From Solwaraspora sp. WMMD791 (GTDB lineage: Bacteria > Actinomycetota > Actinomycetes > Mycobacteriales > Micromonosporaceae): a stretch of 64,000 nt of DNA. Shown here piece by piece: positions 25,299-33,273 of this stretch (positions are counted from its first letter, which is position 1; every line of letters starts with the position of its first letter). The notes below the pieces were generated by a model, which ran no database searches, was not told the origin of the DNA, and saw only the letters and a list, made by a program, of their open reading frames with translations. The stretch covers positions 1,674,001 to 1,738,000 of the forward strand of contig NZ_CP120737.1 of the NCBI RefSeq assembly GCF_029581195.1, given 5' to 3'. Position numbers and translations under genes: made by a program.

Positions 25299-25748
25299 GT
25301 GGCTGTCGTACAGCGGGTGATCCCCGCCCCGCCGGACCAGGTCTTCGCCGTGCTGGCCAACGGCTGGACCTACAGCGACTGGGTGGTCGGCACCGTCCAC
25401 ATCCGTGACGTCGACGATCACTGGCCGCAGCCGGGGGCCGCGCTGCACCACACCGCCGGCCCGTGGCCGTTGTCGCTGTCGGACACCTCGACCGTGGTCT
25501 CCTGCGACCCACCGAGCGAGTTGACGTTACGGGCCGGGCTGTGGCCGCTCGGCGAGGCGACCGTCGTGTTCCGACTGGCGGCCACCGAGGGCAACGGCAC
25601 CCGGGTGACGGTCGCCGAGTCGTTCACCGCCGGCCCGTTGCACTGGGTACGGACGAAAATCGACGACCTCGTCCTGCACCACCGCAACCGCGAGACGCTG
25701 CGGCGGCTGTCGGACATCGCGACCCGCAAGGTCGCCGTGGAGAGCTGA
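25299..25748 (+). CDS. SRPBCC-family protein
   Basis: A 149-residue START-like/polyketide-cyclase-like helix-grip protein: VVQRVIPAPPDQVFAVLANG at the N-terminus, LSDTSTVVSCDPPSELTLRAG and the C-terminal long helix RTKIDDLVLHHRNRETLRRL. Such domains bind hydrophobic ligands; no catalytic motif can be assigned. GTG 25299 is the start, divergent from the heptose operon with only 75 bases between. It precedes an SDR gene in the same direction. Confidence 0.83.
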   Translation: MAVVQRVIPAPPDQVFAVLANGWTYSDWVVGTVHIRDVDDHWPQPGAALHHTAGPWPLSLSDTSTVVSCDPPSELTLRAGLWPLGEATVVFRLAATEGNGTRVTVAESFTAGPLHWVRTKIDDLVLHHRNRETLRRLSDIATRKVAVES

Positions 25749-25787
25749 TCCGCGTACGTGGCCCAACCGCACAGGAGGGTGGACGGG

Positions 25788-26849
25788 ATGAGCCAGACCG
25801 TGATGATCACTGGAGCCAGCGCCGGCATCGGGCGGGCGACCGCGCAACGGTACGCCCGGCGAGGTGCCCGGCTGGGACTGATCGCCCGGGGCGAGGCCGG
25901 CCTGGCCGCAGCGGCAGCCGAGTGTCGGGAACTCGGCGCCGAGGCGGTCGCCACCTACCAGGTGGACGTCGCCGACGCGGCGGCCGTCGATCGGGCCGGC
26001 GACGACCTGGCCCGGCGCAACGGTGGACTCGACGTGTGGATCAACAACGCGATGGTCTCGGTGTTCGCCCCCACCTGGGAGATCAGCGCCGACGAGTTCC
26101 GTCGGGTCACCGAGGTCAACTACCTCGGTACGGTGCACGGCACCCTGGCGGCGCTGCGACAGATGCGCCCGGCCGGGATCGGCACGATCGTTCAGGTCGG
26201 CTCGGCGCTGGCCTACCGGGGCATCCCACTGCAGTCGGCGTACTGCGCCAGCAAGCACGCCATCCAGGGCTTCAACGACTCGCTACGGGCCGAACTGCTG
26301 CAGGCCAGCCCGGAGATCAAACTGTCGATGGTGCAACTACCGGCGGTGAACACCCCGCAGTTCTCGTGGGTGCGTACCCACCTGCCGAGGCACCCGCAGC
26401 CGGTGCCGCCGATCTTCCAGCCCGAGGTCGCCGCACAGGCGATCTGCTGGGCGGCGGACAAGGGGCCCCGTGAGGTCAACGTCGGTGGACCGACGCTGCG
26501 GGCCCGGTTGGCCGACGTACTGGCCCCCGGGCTGCTCGACCGGTTCCTGGCGCTGCGTCAGGTCGGTTTCGACTCACAGCAGACCGCGGAGGTGATCGAC
26601 CGGTCGGCCTGGCGGGACAACGTGGACGCCCCGGCGGACGCCGACGTCGACCACGGTGCGCGCGGGGTCTTCGACGACACTGCCCATCGACGGTCGCTCG
26701 CGTTGTGGGCGGTGACGCACAAGCAGACCGCGACGGCGCTGCTCGCCGCCGGGCTCGGTGCGGCCCAGGCCCTGGTCCGCGCCGGATCCGGCCGGGTACG
26801 CACGGCGGCGTCCGCTCCGGGTGGTCGGATGCGTGGCGCCCAGGCCTGA
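25788..26849 (+). CDS. SDR-family oxidoreductase with C-terminal extension
   Basis: A 353-residue classical SDR: ITGASAGIGRATAQRYARRG cofactor loop, VWINNAM in place of NNAG, catalytic Ser in VQVGSALAYRG and YCASK. The SDR domain ends near residue 250; a further ~100 residues (LRQVGFDSQQTAEVIDR onwards) with a possible membrane-associated Ala-rich helix (ATALLAAGLGAAQALV) extend it, as in many actinobacterial paralogues. ATG 25788 follows AGGAGGG. Substrate unknown. Confidence 0.87.
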   Translation: MSQTVMITGASAGIGRATAQRYARRGARLGLIARGEAGLAAAAAECRELGAEAVATYQVDVADAAAVDRAGDDLARRNGGLDVWINNAMVSVFAPTWEISADEFRRVTEVNYLGTVHGTLAALRQMRPAGIGTIVQVGSALAYRGIPLQSAYCASKHAIQGFNDSLRAELLQASPEIKLSMVQLPAVNTPQFSWVRTHLPRHPQPVPPIFQPEVAAQAICWAADKGPREVNVGGPTLRARLADVLAPGLLDRFLALRQVGFDSQQTAEVIDRSAWRDNVDAPADADVDHGARGVFDDTAHRRSLALWAVTHKQTATALLAAGLGAAQALVRAGSGRVRTAASAPGGRMRGAQA

Positions 26850-26873
26850 CCCTGGACGACCCGCGCCCTGGAC

Positions 26874-27047
26874 GGTCCGCGCGGACCACTGCGGCCCGCC
26901 GACCGGGCCGGTGCCGCAGCGCCCGCCAGCCGGGTCGCCGGTACCACCGGCGGGCGGGCGCCCGCGCCCGGACGACGGCGACGACACGGACGGGGGATGG
27001 AGCCGGCCCGACCAGCAGCGGCATGATCGGCGGAGTTGACGATCATG
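26874..27047. promoter_or_regulatory. Palindrome and inverted repeat in the gap before the next gene
   Basis: The 240-base gap 26850-27089 holds no convincing gene. A perfect 14-bp palindrome (26874-26887, GGTCCGCGCGGACC) lies 25 bases after the SDR stop and may end that transcript. Further on, CATGATCG (27022-27029) and CGATCATG (27040-27047) form an exact inverted repeat with a 10-base spacer, 43 bases before the next start, a good position for an operator. Confidence 0.4.
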
Positions 27048-27089
27048 GCGCGGCCCTGCTGTCGCGACCGCTGACAGCGCAGGCCAACG

Positions 27090-27499
27090 GTGACAACTGA
27101 TTCGGACTGGGGTGGCTACCTGGCTGACGACTCCGCCGCCGCCGCGACCCCCGACCCGGTGGCGGTGCCGGAGCAGGTCGTCGCATCCGTGGAGACGCAC
27201 CTGGACAAGGCAGCCGCGGACGAGGACTGGGCGGACTGGCACGGCGGCAACAGCGGCGACTGGGCCCGGTCCGCCGACGTGTACGTGCAGGACGCGGCCG
27301 AGAGCGTGGCGGCCGGGTTCGACGTCTCGGCGGAGGCGTCCCTGGCCGCCGCCGAGCGCGGGTACGCGCTGGCCGCCGACGAGGCCGCCAAGGCCGGCGA
27401 CTACGCGGCGGCGGCCGACTACAACATCGACGCGGCGGCGGCGGAGGTGAGCCTGTACGACAGCACCGCCGCCCCGTTCGACGCCGAGACAGCCTATGA
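27090..27499 (+). CDS. Alanine-rich hypothetical protein, 3' end uncertain (possible frameshift)
   Basis: From GTG 27090 to about 27490 the frame has clear high-GC codon use and a natural sequence: acidic start (VTTDSDWGGYLADDSA), then an alanine-rich helical region (SLAAAERGYALAADEAAKAG, DYAAAADYNIDAAAAEVSLY). It has no stop before the next gene begins in another frame at 27496; read on, it becomes arginine-rich and anticoding until 27962. One extra base just before 27495 would create a TGA that overlaps the next ATG (ATGA), the usual coupling. Sequencing error, natural frameshift or programmed shift cannot be separated. Function unknown. Confidence 0.55.
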
Positions 27500-28911
27500 G
27501 CTGGATCGACGTCGCCGAGGTACCTGGGGGTGCCGAATCCGCGAGCGGGACTTCGGGTCGGCTGGCGGCCGGAGCGCAGCGCAGCGTCGCCGTACCGTTG
27601 ACCACTGTGCGCCAGCACGTGTTGGCGGCGGTCCGGGAGCGGGGATTCACCCTGACCACCGAGCAGTTGACCGTCATCGAGGGTGCCCGGGGCTCGACAC
27701 TCGGAGCGGTCACGCTGCAGCCGGCGAAGATTCCGGTCGGGGTCTCGATCGGACTGGAGTCGGCCGGCGACGGCGGCTGCGGGGTGACCGTGCGGATCGT
27801 CGACCGCTGGCTGGCCAAGGTGGGCCGCAACTGGGGTGCCACCGCCGCCTATCAGGACGTGTTCGCCGAGGTGCTGGCCGCCGTCGACGGCGTGCTGGCC
27901 CGGCTCGATCCGGCCGCCGCCAGCAGTTTCCCACCCCGGTGGCGCCGCGTCGGCCCCGGTGACGTCGCGGTGATGCAGAACGCGGCCGGTTGGGCGGCGC
28001 AGGCCGGCTCGGTGCTGTCGCGGCACACCAGCCGGCTGCTCGACGGGTCCGGCCCGAAATCCGGTACGCCGGTGAGCCGGACCGGAGCCGGAACGTTCAC
28101 CTTCCTGGCGCAGGGGAAGGTCGCCGAGGTCCCCCCGCAACTCGCCGACGGCATGCTCACCGTCGGTACGCTGATCACCAGCCGGCCCGGCCAGATGCCG
28201 CCCCACCTGGTGGCTCAGATCCAGTCCCTGGTGTACCGGGTGGAGGAGTACGTCGCGGCGACGGCGGCCACCGCCGGTGACGGTGGGGCGTTCCGATTCA
28301 CCGTCGACGCCGCTGACGTACCGGTGGTGGTCTTCCTGCACCAGCAGGCCCAGCTCCGGGAGATGCTCCCGGTGCGGACCCTGCAGGTCTGCACCACCTG
28401 CAGGCTCGAGAAGATCGTGAACCCCGAGCTGGAGCGCCTTCAGGAGCGCAACCGGCGCACCCGGGACCTGGCGACCACCGTCAGCGCCGTGATCAGCCCG
28501 TTCGTCCTGGCCGGTCGGCTCGCGCAGAGCAGGGGGCCGGCGTTCGCCTGCCCACGGTGCCAGGGGTTGTCCGCTGAGGAGTCCGTGGTCACCTTCTGCC
28601 GTCGCTGTGGCGACCGTCGGGCGGAGACGGCGTTGCGTACCTGCGACAAGTGTGCCTTCGACTTCCGGTCGTTGCTGCCCGGCGGAGCGCTGTGGAGCGA
28701 CGCGCCGGCCGAGCCTTCGGCGGCACCGGTGCCGCCGCCTCCGCACGCCGACACCCCGGCGACCTCAGCTGCCGGGGTGGCTCCCCTACCACCGGACGCC
28801 GATGATGCCGCTCTGGCACCCCGGCCACCGCGACCCGGCACCGCGGCTCCTCGGCCGGGGCCGGCGGCGGCCCCCGTCGAGGAGTCCTGGCCGCGTCCGC
28901 CGGGTTCGTAG
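27496..28911 (+). CDS. Zinc-ribbon-containing hypothetical protein
   Basis: A 471-residue cytoplasmic protein. The first ~140 residues form an alpha/beta domain (VRQHVLAAVRERGFTLTTEQ, VGVSIGLESAGDGGCGVTVRIV). Four Cys-x-x-Cys pairs follow the middle: VCTTCRLEK (~298), FACPRCQG, TFCRRCGDR and RTCDKCAFDF, the last three consistent with zinc ribbons. The C-terminus (~60 residues) is Pro/Ala-rich and disordered. Lacks a recognised catalytic motif. ATG 27496 has no clear ribosome site, which fits coupling to, or frameshifting from, the upstream frame. Confidence 0.7.
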   Translation: MSWIDVAEVPGGAESASGTSGRLAAGAQRSVAVPLTTVRQHVLAAVRERGFTLTTEQLTVIEGARGSTLGAVTLQPAKIPVGVSIGLESAGDGGCGVTVRIVDRWLAKVGRNWGATAAYQDVFAEVLAAVDGVLARLDPAAASSFPPRWRRVGPGDVAVMQNAAGWAAQAGSVLSRHTSRLLDGSGPKSGTPVSRTGAGTFTFLAQGKVAEVPPQLADGMLTVGTLITSRPGQMPPHLVAQIQSLVYRVEEYVAATAATAGDGGAFRFTVDAADVPVVVFLHQQAQLREMLPVRTLQVCTTCRLEKIVNPELERLQERNRRTRDLATTVSAVISPFVLAGRLAQSRGPAFACPRCQGLSAEESVVTFCRRCGDRRAETALRTCDKCAFDFRSLLPGGALWSDAPAEPSAAPVPPPPHADTPATSAAGVAPLPPDADDAALAPRPPRPGTAAPRPGPAAAPVEESWPRPPGS

Positions 28912-29057
28912 GCTGCGGTGACCCACCGTCGCGAGCCTCGATCCGACATCGTCTGCCGGGTTCGCCGATCCGGCGGCACACCGAGACGTCGGTTACTCTA
29001 GGTAATGTATCGCGCACTCAAGAATCGCTGCGCGGGCCGACGACAACAGGAGGTGCG

Positions 29058-29546
29058 ATGTCCTACTACCTGGCACCGTCGCTGCAGGTGCTCCGCACCG
29101 AGATCGACGCCCGCTGGCCGGACCGGGACCGCAGGTCCGACGGGTGGATCGGCGACGCGTCGCACGCGAGCCGGACCTCGGACCACAATCCGAACAGCCG
29201 GGGTGCCGTGAACGCGATCGACGTCGATCGCGACGGCATCGACGTGGCCACGCTGCTCGCCGCGTTCGAAGCCCATCCGGCCGCCCAGTACTGGATCTTC
29301 GAACGGCAGATCGCCAACCGCAGTACCGACTGGTCCCGCCGAATCTACAGTGGAAGCAACCCGCACACCGGTCACGTCCACCTGTCGATCAGGCAGAACG
29401 CCACCGCCGAGCAGGACACCTCGAGTTGGGGGCTGTGGCCGGTCCCGGTTCCGACGGTGCCGCCGCCGGCCGCCGTGCCCCCGGCCGACCCGGTCCCGGC
29501 ACCCCGGCCGCCCGCCCACCGCCGGCCCCGCATGGTCATCGACTGA
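29058..29546 (+). CDS. M15-type D-Ala-D-Ala peptidase-like protein
   Basis: A 162-residue protein with a strong AGGAGGTG ribosome site. The zinc-peptidase pattern of the M15/VanY group is visible: SDHNPNSRGAVNAIDVD (His and Asp ligands) and HTGHVHLS (His-x-His). Relatives cut the peptide part of peptidoglycan; several are phage endolysins, but no phage genes surround this one. There is no signal peptide. The last ~40 residues are a proline-rich tail (VPVPTVPPPAAVPPADPVP). Confidence 0.78.
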   Translation: MSYYLAPSLQVLRTEIDARWPDRDRRSDGWIGDASHASRTSDHNPNSRGAVNAIDVDRDGIDVATLLAAFEAHPAAQYWIFERQIANRSTDWSRRIYSGSNPHTGHVHLSIRQNATAEQDTSSWGLWPVPVPTVPPPAAVPPADPVPAPRPPAHRRPRMVID

Positions 29547-29589
29547 CGCCACCGGGCGCGCAGACATCGGCCACCCGGGGGCACAGACA

Positions 29590-31194
29590 TCAGCGGTACA
29601 CCGCCCGCTGGGCGGTCGAGACGAGCGCGCCGTACAGGCCGCCGGTCAGCGCGCGGTCGCGGGCCAGCGCCGCCCGGGCGGCGTTCGCCCCCGGCGCGCC
29701 GTGCACCCCACCGCCCGGATGCGCCGACGCCGAGGCGAGGAAGAGCCGGTCCACCGGCGTGTCCGCCCGGCCCAGGCCGGGCACCGGCCGGAAGAACAAC
29801 TGCTGGTACGCCGCAGAGGTGCCGCCACCGACCGCTCCCCCGACCAGGCTCGGATTGGCCTGCTGCAGGTCGGCCGGGCCGGCCACGTGTCGGGCCCGTA
29901 CCAGCGCACCGAACCCGGGCGCGTGGCGTTCCAGCAGCGCTTCCATCCGGGCGACGTGGTCGAGGATCTCCTCAGGCCGCCACTGTGGGCGATGCGGCAG
30001 ATGGGTGTAGGCCCACAACGATTCGGTGCCCGCCGGCGACCGGGTCGGATCCGCCGTGGTCAGCTGGCCGAGCAGCAGGAACGGATCCGATGGCACCTCG
30101 TCGCAGGCGAGCGCGGCGGCGTACTTCGTCAGCCCGTCGAGATCGGCACCGAGGTGGACGGTGCCGGCCCCGGCGACGGCCGGGTTGCGCCACGGCAACG
30201 GACCCGACAGCGCCCAGTCCACCTTCACCGTCGCGCCGTCCCAGCGGAACCGGCTCAGGTCGTCCACCAGGCGGGTCGGCAACCACGCGGCACCGACCAG
30301 GTCGAGGAAGAATGCCGGAGCCGGTACGTCGGCCAGCACCGCCCGCCGGGCACGCCACCGCCGACCGTCGACCGTGCGCACCCCGACCGCCCGGCTGCGG
30401 GCGATCAGCACCCGATCGGCGGCCGCGCCGGTGACCACCCGACCGCCACGCGCGTTCAGCCGGGCGACCAGCGCGTCGGTGATGCGCTGTGCCCCGCCCA
30501 CCGGCACCGGCCAGCCGACTTCCTGGCCGAGCATGGCCAGCAGCCAGCCGTACACGCCGGAGGCGACGTCGTCCGGCGACAGGTCGGTGTGCAGGGCACA
30601 GCCGGCGAGCAGCGCCGGCCCGCCCGCGCCCTCGAACAGCTCCCGACCGAGGTGGCGTACCGGCAGCAGCAGTTGCCGGGCGAACCGCACCGCACCGGCG
30701 ACCCGTAGCCGCCGCAGCATCCCCGCCCCGCCCCGCACCGGCGGGAACGGGGTGAACAGCGCGTCGATCAGCGGCGCCGACAGCGACCGCCACTGCGTGT
30801 ACGCCGACAGCCAGCGTTCGCCGTCGCCGACGGCGAACGCCTCCAGCGACTCCGCGGTACGCCGCGCGTCGAGGTTGACCACCGCGGCCCGGTCGTCGGG
30901 CAGCAGGTGGGCGAAGACGTCAGGGGCATGCCGCCAGCGCAGCCCGAACTCGGCCAACCGCAGCTCACGAAGCACCGGGGAGGCGAACCCGAGCGGATAG
31001 AACGAGCTGTACAGATCGCTGAGGTAGCCGGGCGCGGTGACCTGCGCGGACCGGACGGCCCCGCCGGCGGCGTCGGTCGCCTCCAGGACCAGCACGTCCC
31101 AGCCGGCGTCGGCGAGCAGGTTGGCGGCGACCAGTCCGTTGTGTCCGGCGCCGATGACGACCGCGTCCGCGGTCTGCACACCCGAGCTTGTCAT
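29590..31194 (-). CDS. Phytoene-desaturase-like FAD oxidoreductase
   Basis: A 534-residue flavoprotein of the CrtI/phytoene dehydrogenase-related group. The N-terminal FAD fold is DAVVIGAGHNGLVAANLLADAG with LEATDAAGGAVRS; the C-terminal FAD motif is LFLASASAHPGGGVHGAPG. Carotenoid desaturation is not certain because this clade (NAD(P)/FAD-dependent oxidoreductases) includes many non-carotenoid enzymes, and no crtB or crtE is nearby. Start ATG 31194; the frame stays open upstream into the divergent gene but the FAD motif fixes the start. A sigma-B-type promoter (GTTT-N15-GGGTAG) lies just upstream. Confidence 0.87.
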   Translation of the reverse strand: MTSSGVQTADAVVIGAGHNGLVAANLLADAGWDVLVLEATDAAGGAVRSAQVTAPGYLSDLYSSFYPLGFASPVLRELRLAEFGLRWRHAPDVFAHLLPDDRAAVVNLDARRTAESLEAFAVGDGERWLSAYTQWRSLSAPLIDALFTPFPPVRGGAGMLRRLRVAGAVRFARQLLLPVRHLGRELFEGAGGPALLAGCALHTDLSPDDVASGVYGWLLAMLGQEVGWPVPVGGAQRITDALVARLNARGGRVVTGAAADRVLIARSRAVGVRTVDGRRWRARRAVLADVPAPAFFLDLVGAAWLPTRLVDDLSRFRWDGATVKVDWALSGPLPWRNPAVAGAGTVHLGADLDGLTKYAAALACDEVPSDPFLLLGQLTTADPTRSPAGTESLWAYTHLPHRPQWRPEEILDHVARMEALLERHAPGFGALVRARHVAGPADLQQANPSLVGGAVGGGTSAAYQQLFFRPVPGLGRADTPVDRLFLASASAHPGGGVHGAPGANAARAALARDRALTGGLYGALVSTAQRAVYR

Positions 31195-31204
31195 CGTCGC
31201 CTGG

Positions 31205-31229
31205 CTACCCCTGCTGGTGCGGGCCAAAC
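31205..31229 (-). promoter_or_regulatory. Sigma-B/F-type promoter for the FAD oxidoreductase
   Basis: On the minus strand GTTT (31229-31226) is followed after exactly 15 bases by GGGTAG (31210-31205), matching the actinobacterial general-stress sigma consensus GTTT-N14/16-GGGTA. The -10 ends 11 bases before the ATG at 31194, leaving a very short leader. Confidence 0.6.
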
Positions 31230-31254
31230 GTTTGCCGACGCGGACAACGGGAAC
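31230..31254 (+). promoter_or_regulatory. Near-consensus sigma-B/F-type promoter for the aldehyde dehydrogenase
   Basis: GTTT (31230-31233), 15 bases, then GGGAAC (31249-31254), one base off GGGTAC. It abuts the divergent promoter: the two -35 boxes together form the palindrome AAACGTTT. The gene start is at 31264. Confidence 0.5.
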
Positions 31255-31263
31255 CGTCCTGGG

Positions 31264-32706
31264 ATGTACGACGTGGAGCAGTTCATCGACGGCATCTGGG
31301 GACGGTTCGGCGACGGCGCGGAGTTGGTGGTCGACGATCCGTCCGAGGGCGGGCCGGTCAGCCGCAGCCCGATCGCCACCGCCGCCGACGTACAGACGGC
31401 GGTCAAGTCGGCGCGGGAGGCGGCGTCGGCGTGGGCCGCCACGCCGGCGGCGGAGCGGGCGGCGGCGCTGCACCGCATCGCCGACGCCCTCGCTGGCGCC
31501 GCCGACCGGGTCGCCGAGGCGCAGAGTGCGGAGATGGGCAAGCCGCTGGCCGGTGCGCGGGCCGGCATCGCGGCCGGGGTGGCCACCCTGCGGCAGTACG
31601 CCGAGCTGGGGCCGGTGCACCGGGGGCGGGCGCTGGCCGGCGACCCGGCCGCGATGGACCTGATGGCGTACGTACCACGCGGTGTGGTGGCCGTGCTGAC
31701 CCCGTGGAACGACCCGATCGCGGTCGCCTGCGGGCTGCTCGGCGCCGCTCTGGTCACCGGCAACACCGTCGTGCACAAGCCGAGCGAACGCTGCCCGGCG
31801 ACCGGCGCCCTGCTCGGCCGGCTGGTCGCCGACGAGCTGCCGGACGGGGTCTTCGCGCTGCTCACCGGGGACGGTACGGTCGGTGCCCGGATCGCCGGCT
31901 CGGACGGGGTGGACCTGATCGCCCACGTCGGTTCCACCGCCACCGGCCGGGCGATCGCCCAGGCCGGCGCCCGTACCGGGGCGAAGGTCCTGCGGGAGAA
32001 CGGCGGCAACGACGCGTTGATCGTCGACGAGGGCGTCGACCCCCGGTGGGCCGCGCAGCAGGCGGCGCTCGGTGCGCTGGCCAACTCGGGCCAGGTGTGC
32101 GTCAGCGTCGAACGGATCTACGTGCACAGCGCGGTGGCGGAGCCGTTCGTGACGGCGCTGGCCGAACACTGCGCCGGGATGCGGCTCGGGCCGGCCCGCG
32201 ACCCGTACACCGAACTGGGCCCGCTGGTGGACCGCCGGCACCGCGACCAGGTGCACGCGCAGGTGTCGGCGGCTCTCGCGGCCGGGGCGACGGCCCGCTG
32301 CGGCGGCTACCTACCGGACGGGCCGGGCGCCTACTACCCGCCGACGGTGCTGACCGGTTGCACCGACGACATGTCGGTCATGCGGGAGGAGACGTTCGGT
32401 CCGGTGGCGCCGGTGATGACCGTGGGTTCGTTCGACGAGGCCCTGTCCCGGGCGGCGTGTTCGGCGTACGGCCTGTCGGCGACCGTGCTGACCCGGTCGA
32501 TGAGCCATGCGCAGCGGGCCTGGCGGGAGCTGCCGGTCGGTACCGTGAAGGTCAATTCGGTCTTCGGCGGCGCGCCCGGTGGTGCCGCGCATCCCCGACG
32601 CGGCAGCGGCGAAGGGCTCGGCTACGGGCCGGAGCTGCTGGACGAGATGACCGTGCTGAAGGTGCTGCACCTGACCGGGCCCGGCGGCCCGGACGGGCGC
32701 TGGTGA
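31264..32706 (+). CDS. NAD(P)-dependent aldehyde dehydrogenase
   Basis: A 480-residue aldehyde dehydrogenase. Cofactor region VVAVLTPWNDPIAVACGLLG, HKPSERCPATG and HVGSTATGRAI; catalytic Glu in VLRENGGND (usual form E-L-G-G) and catalytic Cys in NSGQVCVSVERIYV; EETFGPVAPVM near the C-terminus. It oxidises an aldehyde to the acid; substrate unknown. ATG 31264. It is divergent from the FAD oxidoreductase with 69 bases between and overlapping stress-type promoters, so the two may share a response or pathway. Confidence 0.92.
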   Translation: MYDVEQFIDGIWGRFGDGAELVVDDPSEGGPVSRSPIATAADVQTAVKSAREAASAWAATPAAERAAALHRIADALAGAADRVAEAQSAEMGKPLAGARAGIAAGVATLRQYAELGPVHRGRALAGDPAAMDLMAYVPRGVVAVLTPWNDPIAVACGLLGAALVTGNTVVHKPSERCPATGALLGRLVADELPDGVFALLTGDGTVGARIAGSDGVDLIAHVGSTATGRAIAQAGARTGAKVLRENGGNDALIVDEGVDPRWAAQQAALGALANSGQVCVSVERIYVHSAVAEPFVTALAEHCAGMRLGPARDPYTELGPLVDRRHRDQVHAQVSAALAAGATARCGGYLPDGPGAYYPPTVLTGCTDDMSVMREETFGPVAPVMTVGSFDEALSRAACSAYGLSATVLTRSMSHAQRAWRELPVGTVKVNSVFGGAPGGAAHPRRGSGEGLGYGPELLDEMTVLKVLHLTGPGGPDGRW

Positions 32707-32761
32707 CCTCCGTACGCCCGGACGAGCCGCCGACGTCGCGGTGCCGGCCGACGGACCGGGA

Positions 32762-33160
32762 CTACTTGCGGGCCCGGGCCGTCTCGCGGCGGTTCGCCTT
32801 GCCGATCGCGGTGACCAGCTGGTCCTTGGTCATCGACGAGCGACCCTTGACGTCGAGCCGGCGGGCCACCTCCATCAGGTGCTCCTTGGACGCCCGGGCG
32901 TCGACTCCACCGGCACCCGCCGCTGGCTGGTCCTGGTAGCCCCGGGCGGCCTGCTCGTCGCTGGGGCCCTTCTTCTCCTTGGGCTCCCAGTGGTCGCCCA
33001 CCTTCTCGAAGGAGTGCTTGAGCGACGCGAAGGCGGTACGGTGCGACCGCTCCCCTTCGCCGTAGGTCTCGACCGCCGCGTCGTGTGTCTTGGACCAGGT
33101 GTCCTGCGCCTTGCGCGACGAACGGCGCAGCGTGCTGGGAAGTTCCTCACGAGCTGGCAT
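32762..33160 (-). CDS. ChaB-family protein with Rho-N-like C-terminus
   Basis: A 132-residue soluble protein. Residues 1-60 match ChaB (PAREELPSTLRRSSRKAQDTWSK, HDAAVETYGEGERSHRTAFASLKH), a small domain found with stress genes. The C-terminal ~45 residues (KEHLMEVARRLDVKGRSSMTKDQLVTAIG) resemble the Rho-N/SAP-like helix-turn-helix fold. Middle linker is charged and Gly/Ala-rich. ATG 33160 has a GAGGAGG site. Converges on the aldehyde dehydrogenase gene; a stress-type promoter candidate precedes it. Confidence 0.88.
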   Translation of the reverse strand: MPAREELPSTLRRSSRKAQDTWSKTHDAAVETYGEGERSHRTAFASLKHSFEKVGDHWEPKEKKGPSDEQAARGYQDQPAAGAGGVDARASKEHLMEVARRLDVKGRSSMTKDQLVTAIGKANRRETARARK

Positions 33161-33200
33161 GATCGCCTCCTCGACTCTCGGGGTCGGGTCACCTGACACT

Positions 33201-33225
33201 GTGCCCGCCCCGGGATCCGGCAAAC
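33201..33225 (-). promoter_or_regulatory. Sigma-B/F-type promoter candidate for the ChaB gene
   Basis: Minus strand GTTT (33225-33222), 15 bases, GGGCAC (33206-33201); one base from GGGTAC. About 40 bases upstream of the ChaB start and back-to-back with the YihY promoter. Confidence 0.45.
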
Positions 33226-33236
33226 CCGCACATCCG

Positions 33237-33262
33237 GTTTTGCCGGTGGACACTGAGGGTAA
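33237..33262 (+). promoter_or_regulatory. Sigma-B/F-type promoter for the YihY/BrkB gene
   Basis: GTTT (33237-33240), 16 bases, GGGTAA (33257-33262), consensus for general-stress sigma factors; start codon 33274 lies 11 bases beyond the -10. Confidence 0.6.
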
Positions 33263-33273
33263 CGAGGCAGGGT

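Noticed and set aside
29058-29546. M15 peptidase as phage endolysin
   Set aside because: No adjacent phage genes; M15-type peptidases are common chromosomal enzymes.
29590-32256. An 888-codon version of the CrtI-like gene
   Set aside because: The N-terminal 354 codons are antisense to aldehyde dehydrogenase; the FAD-binding motif right after ATG 31194 fixes the real start.
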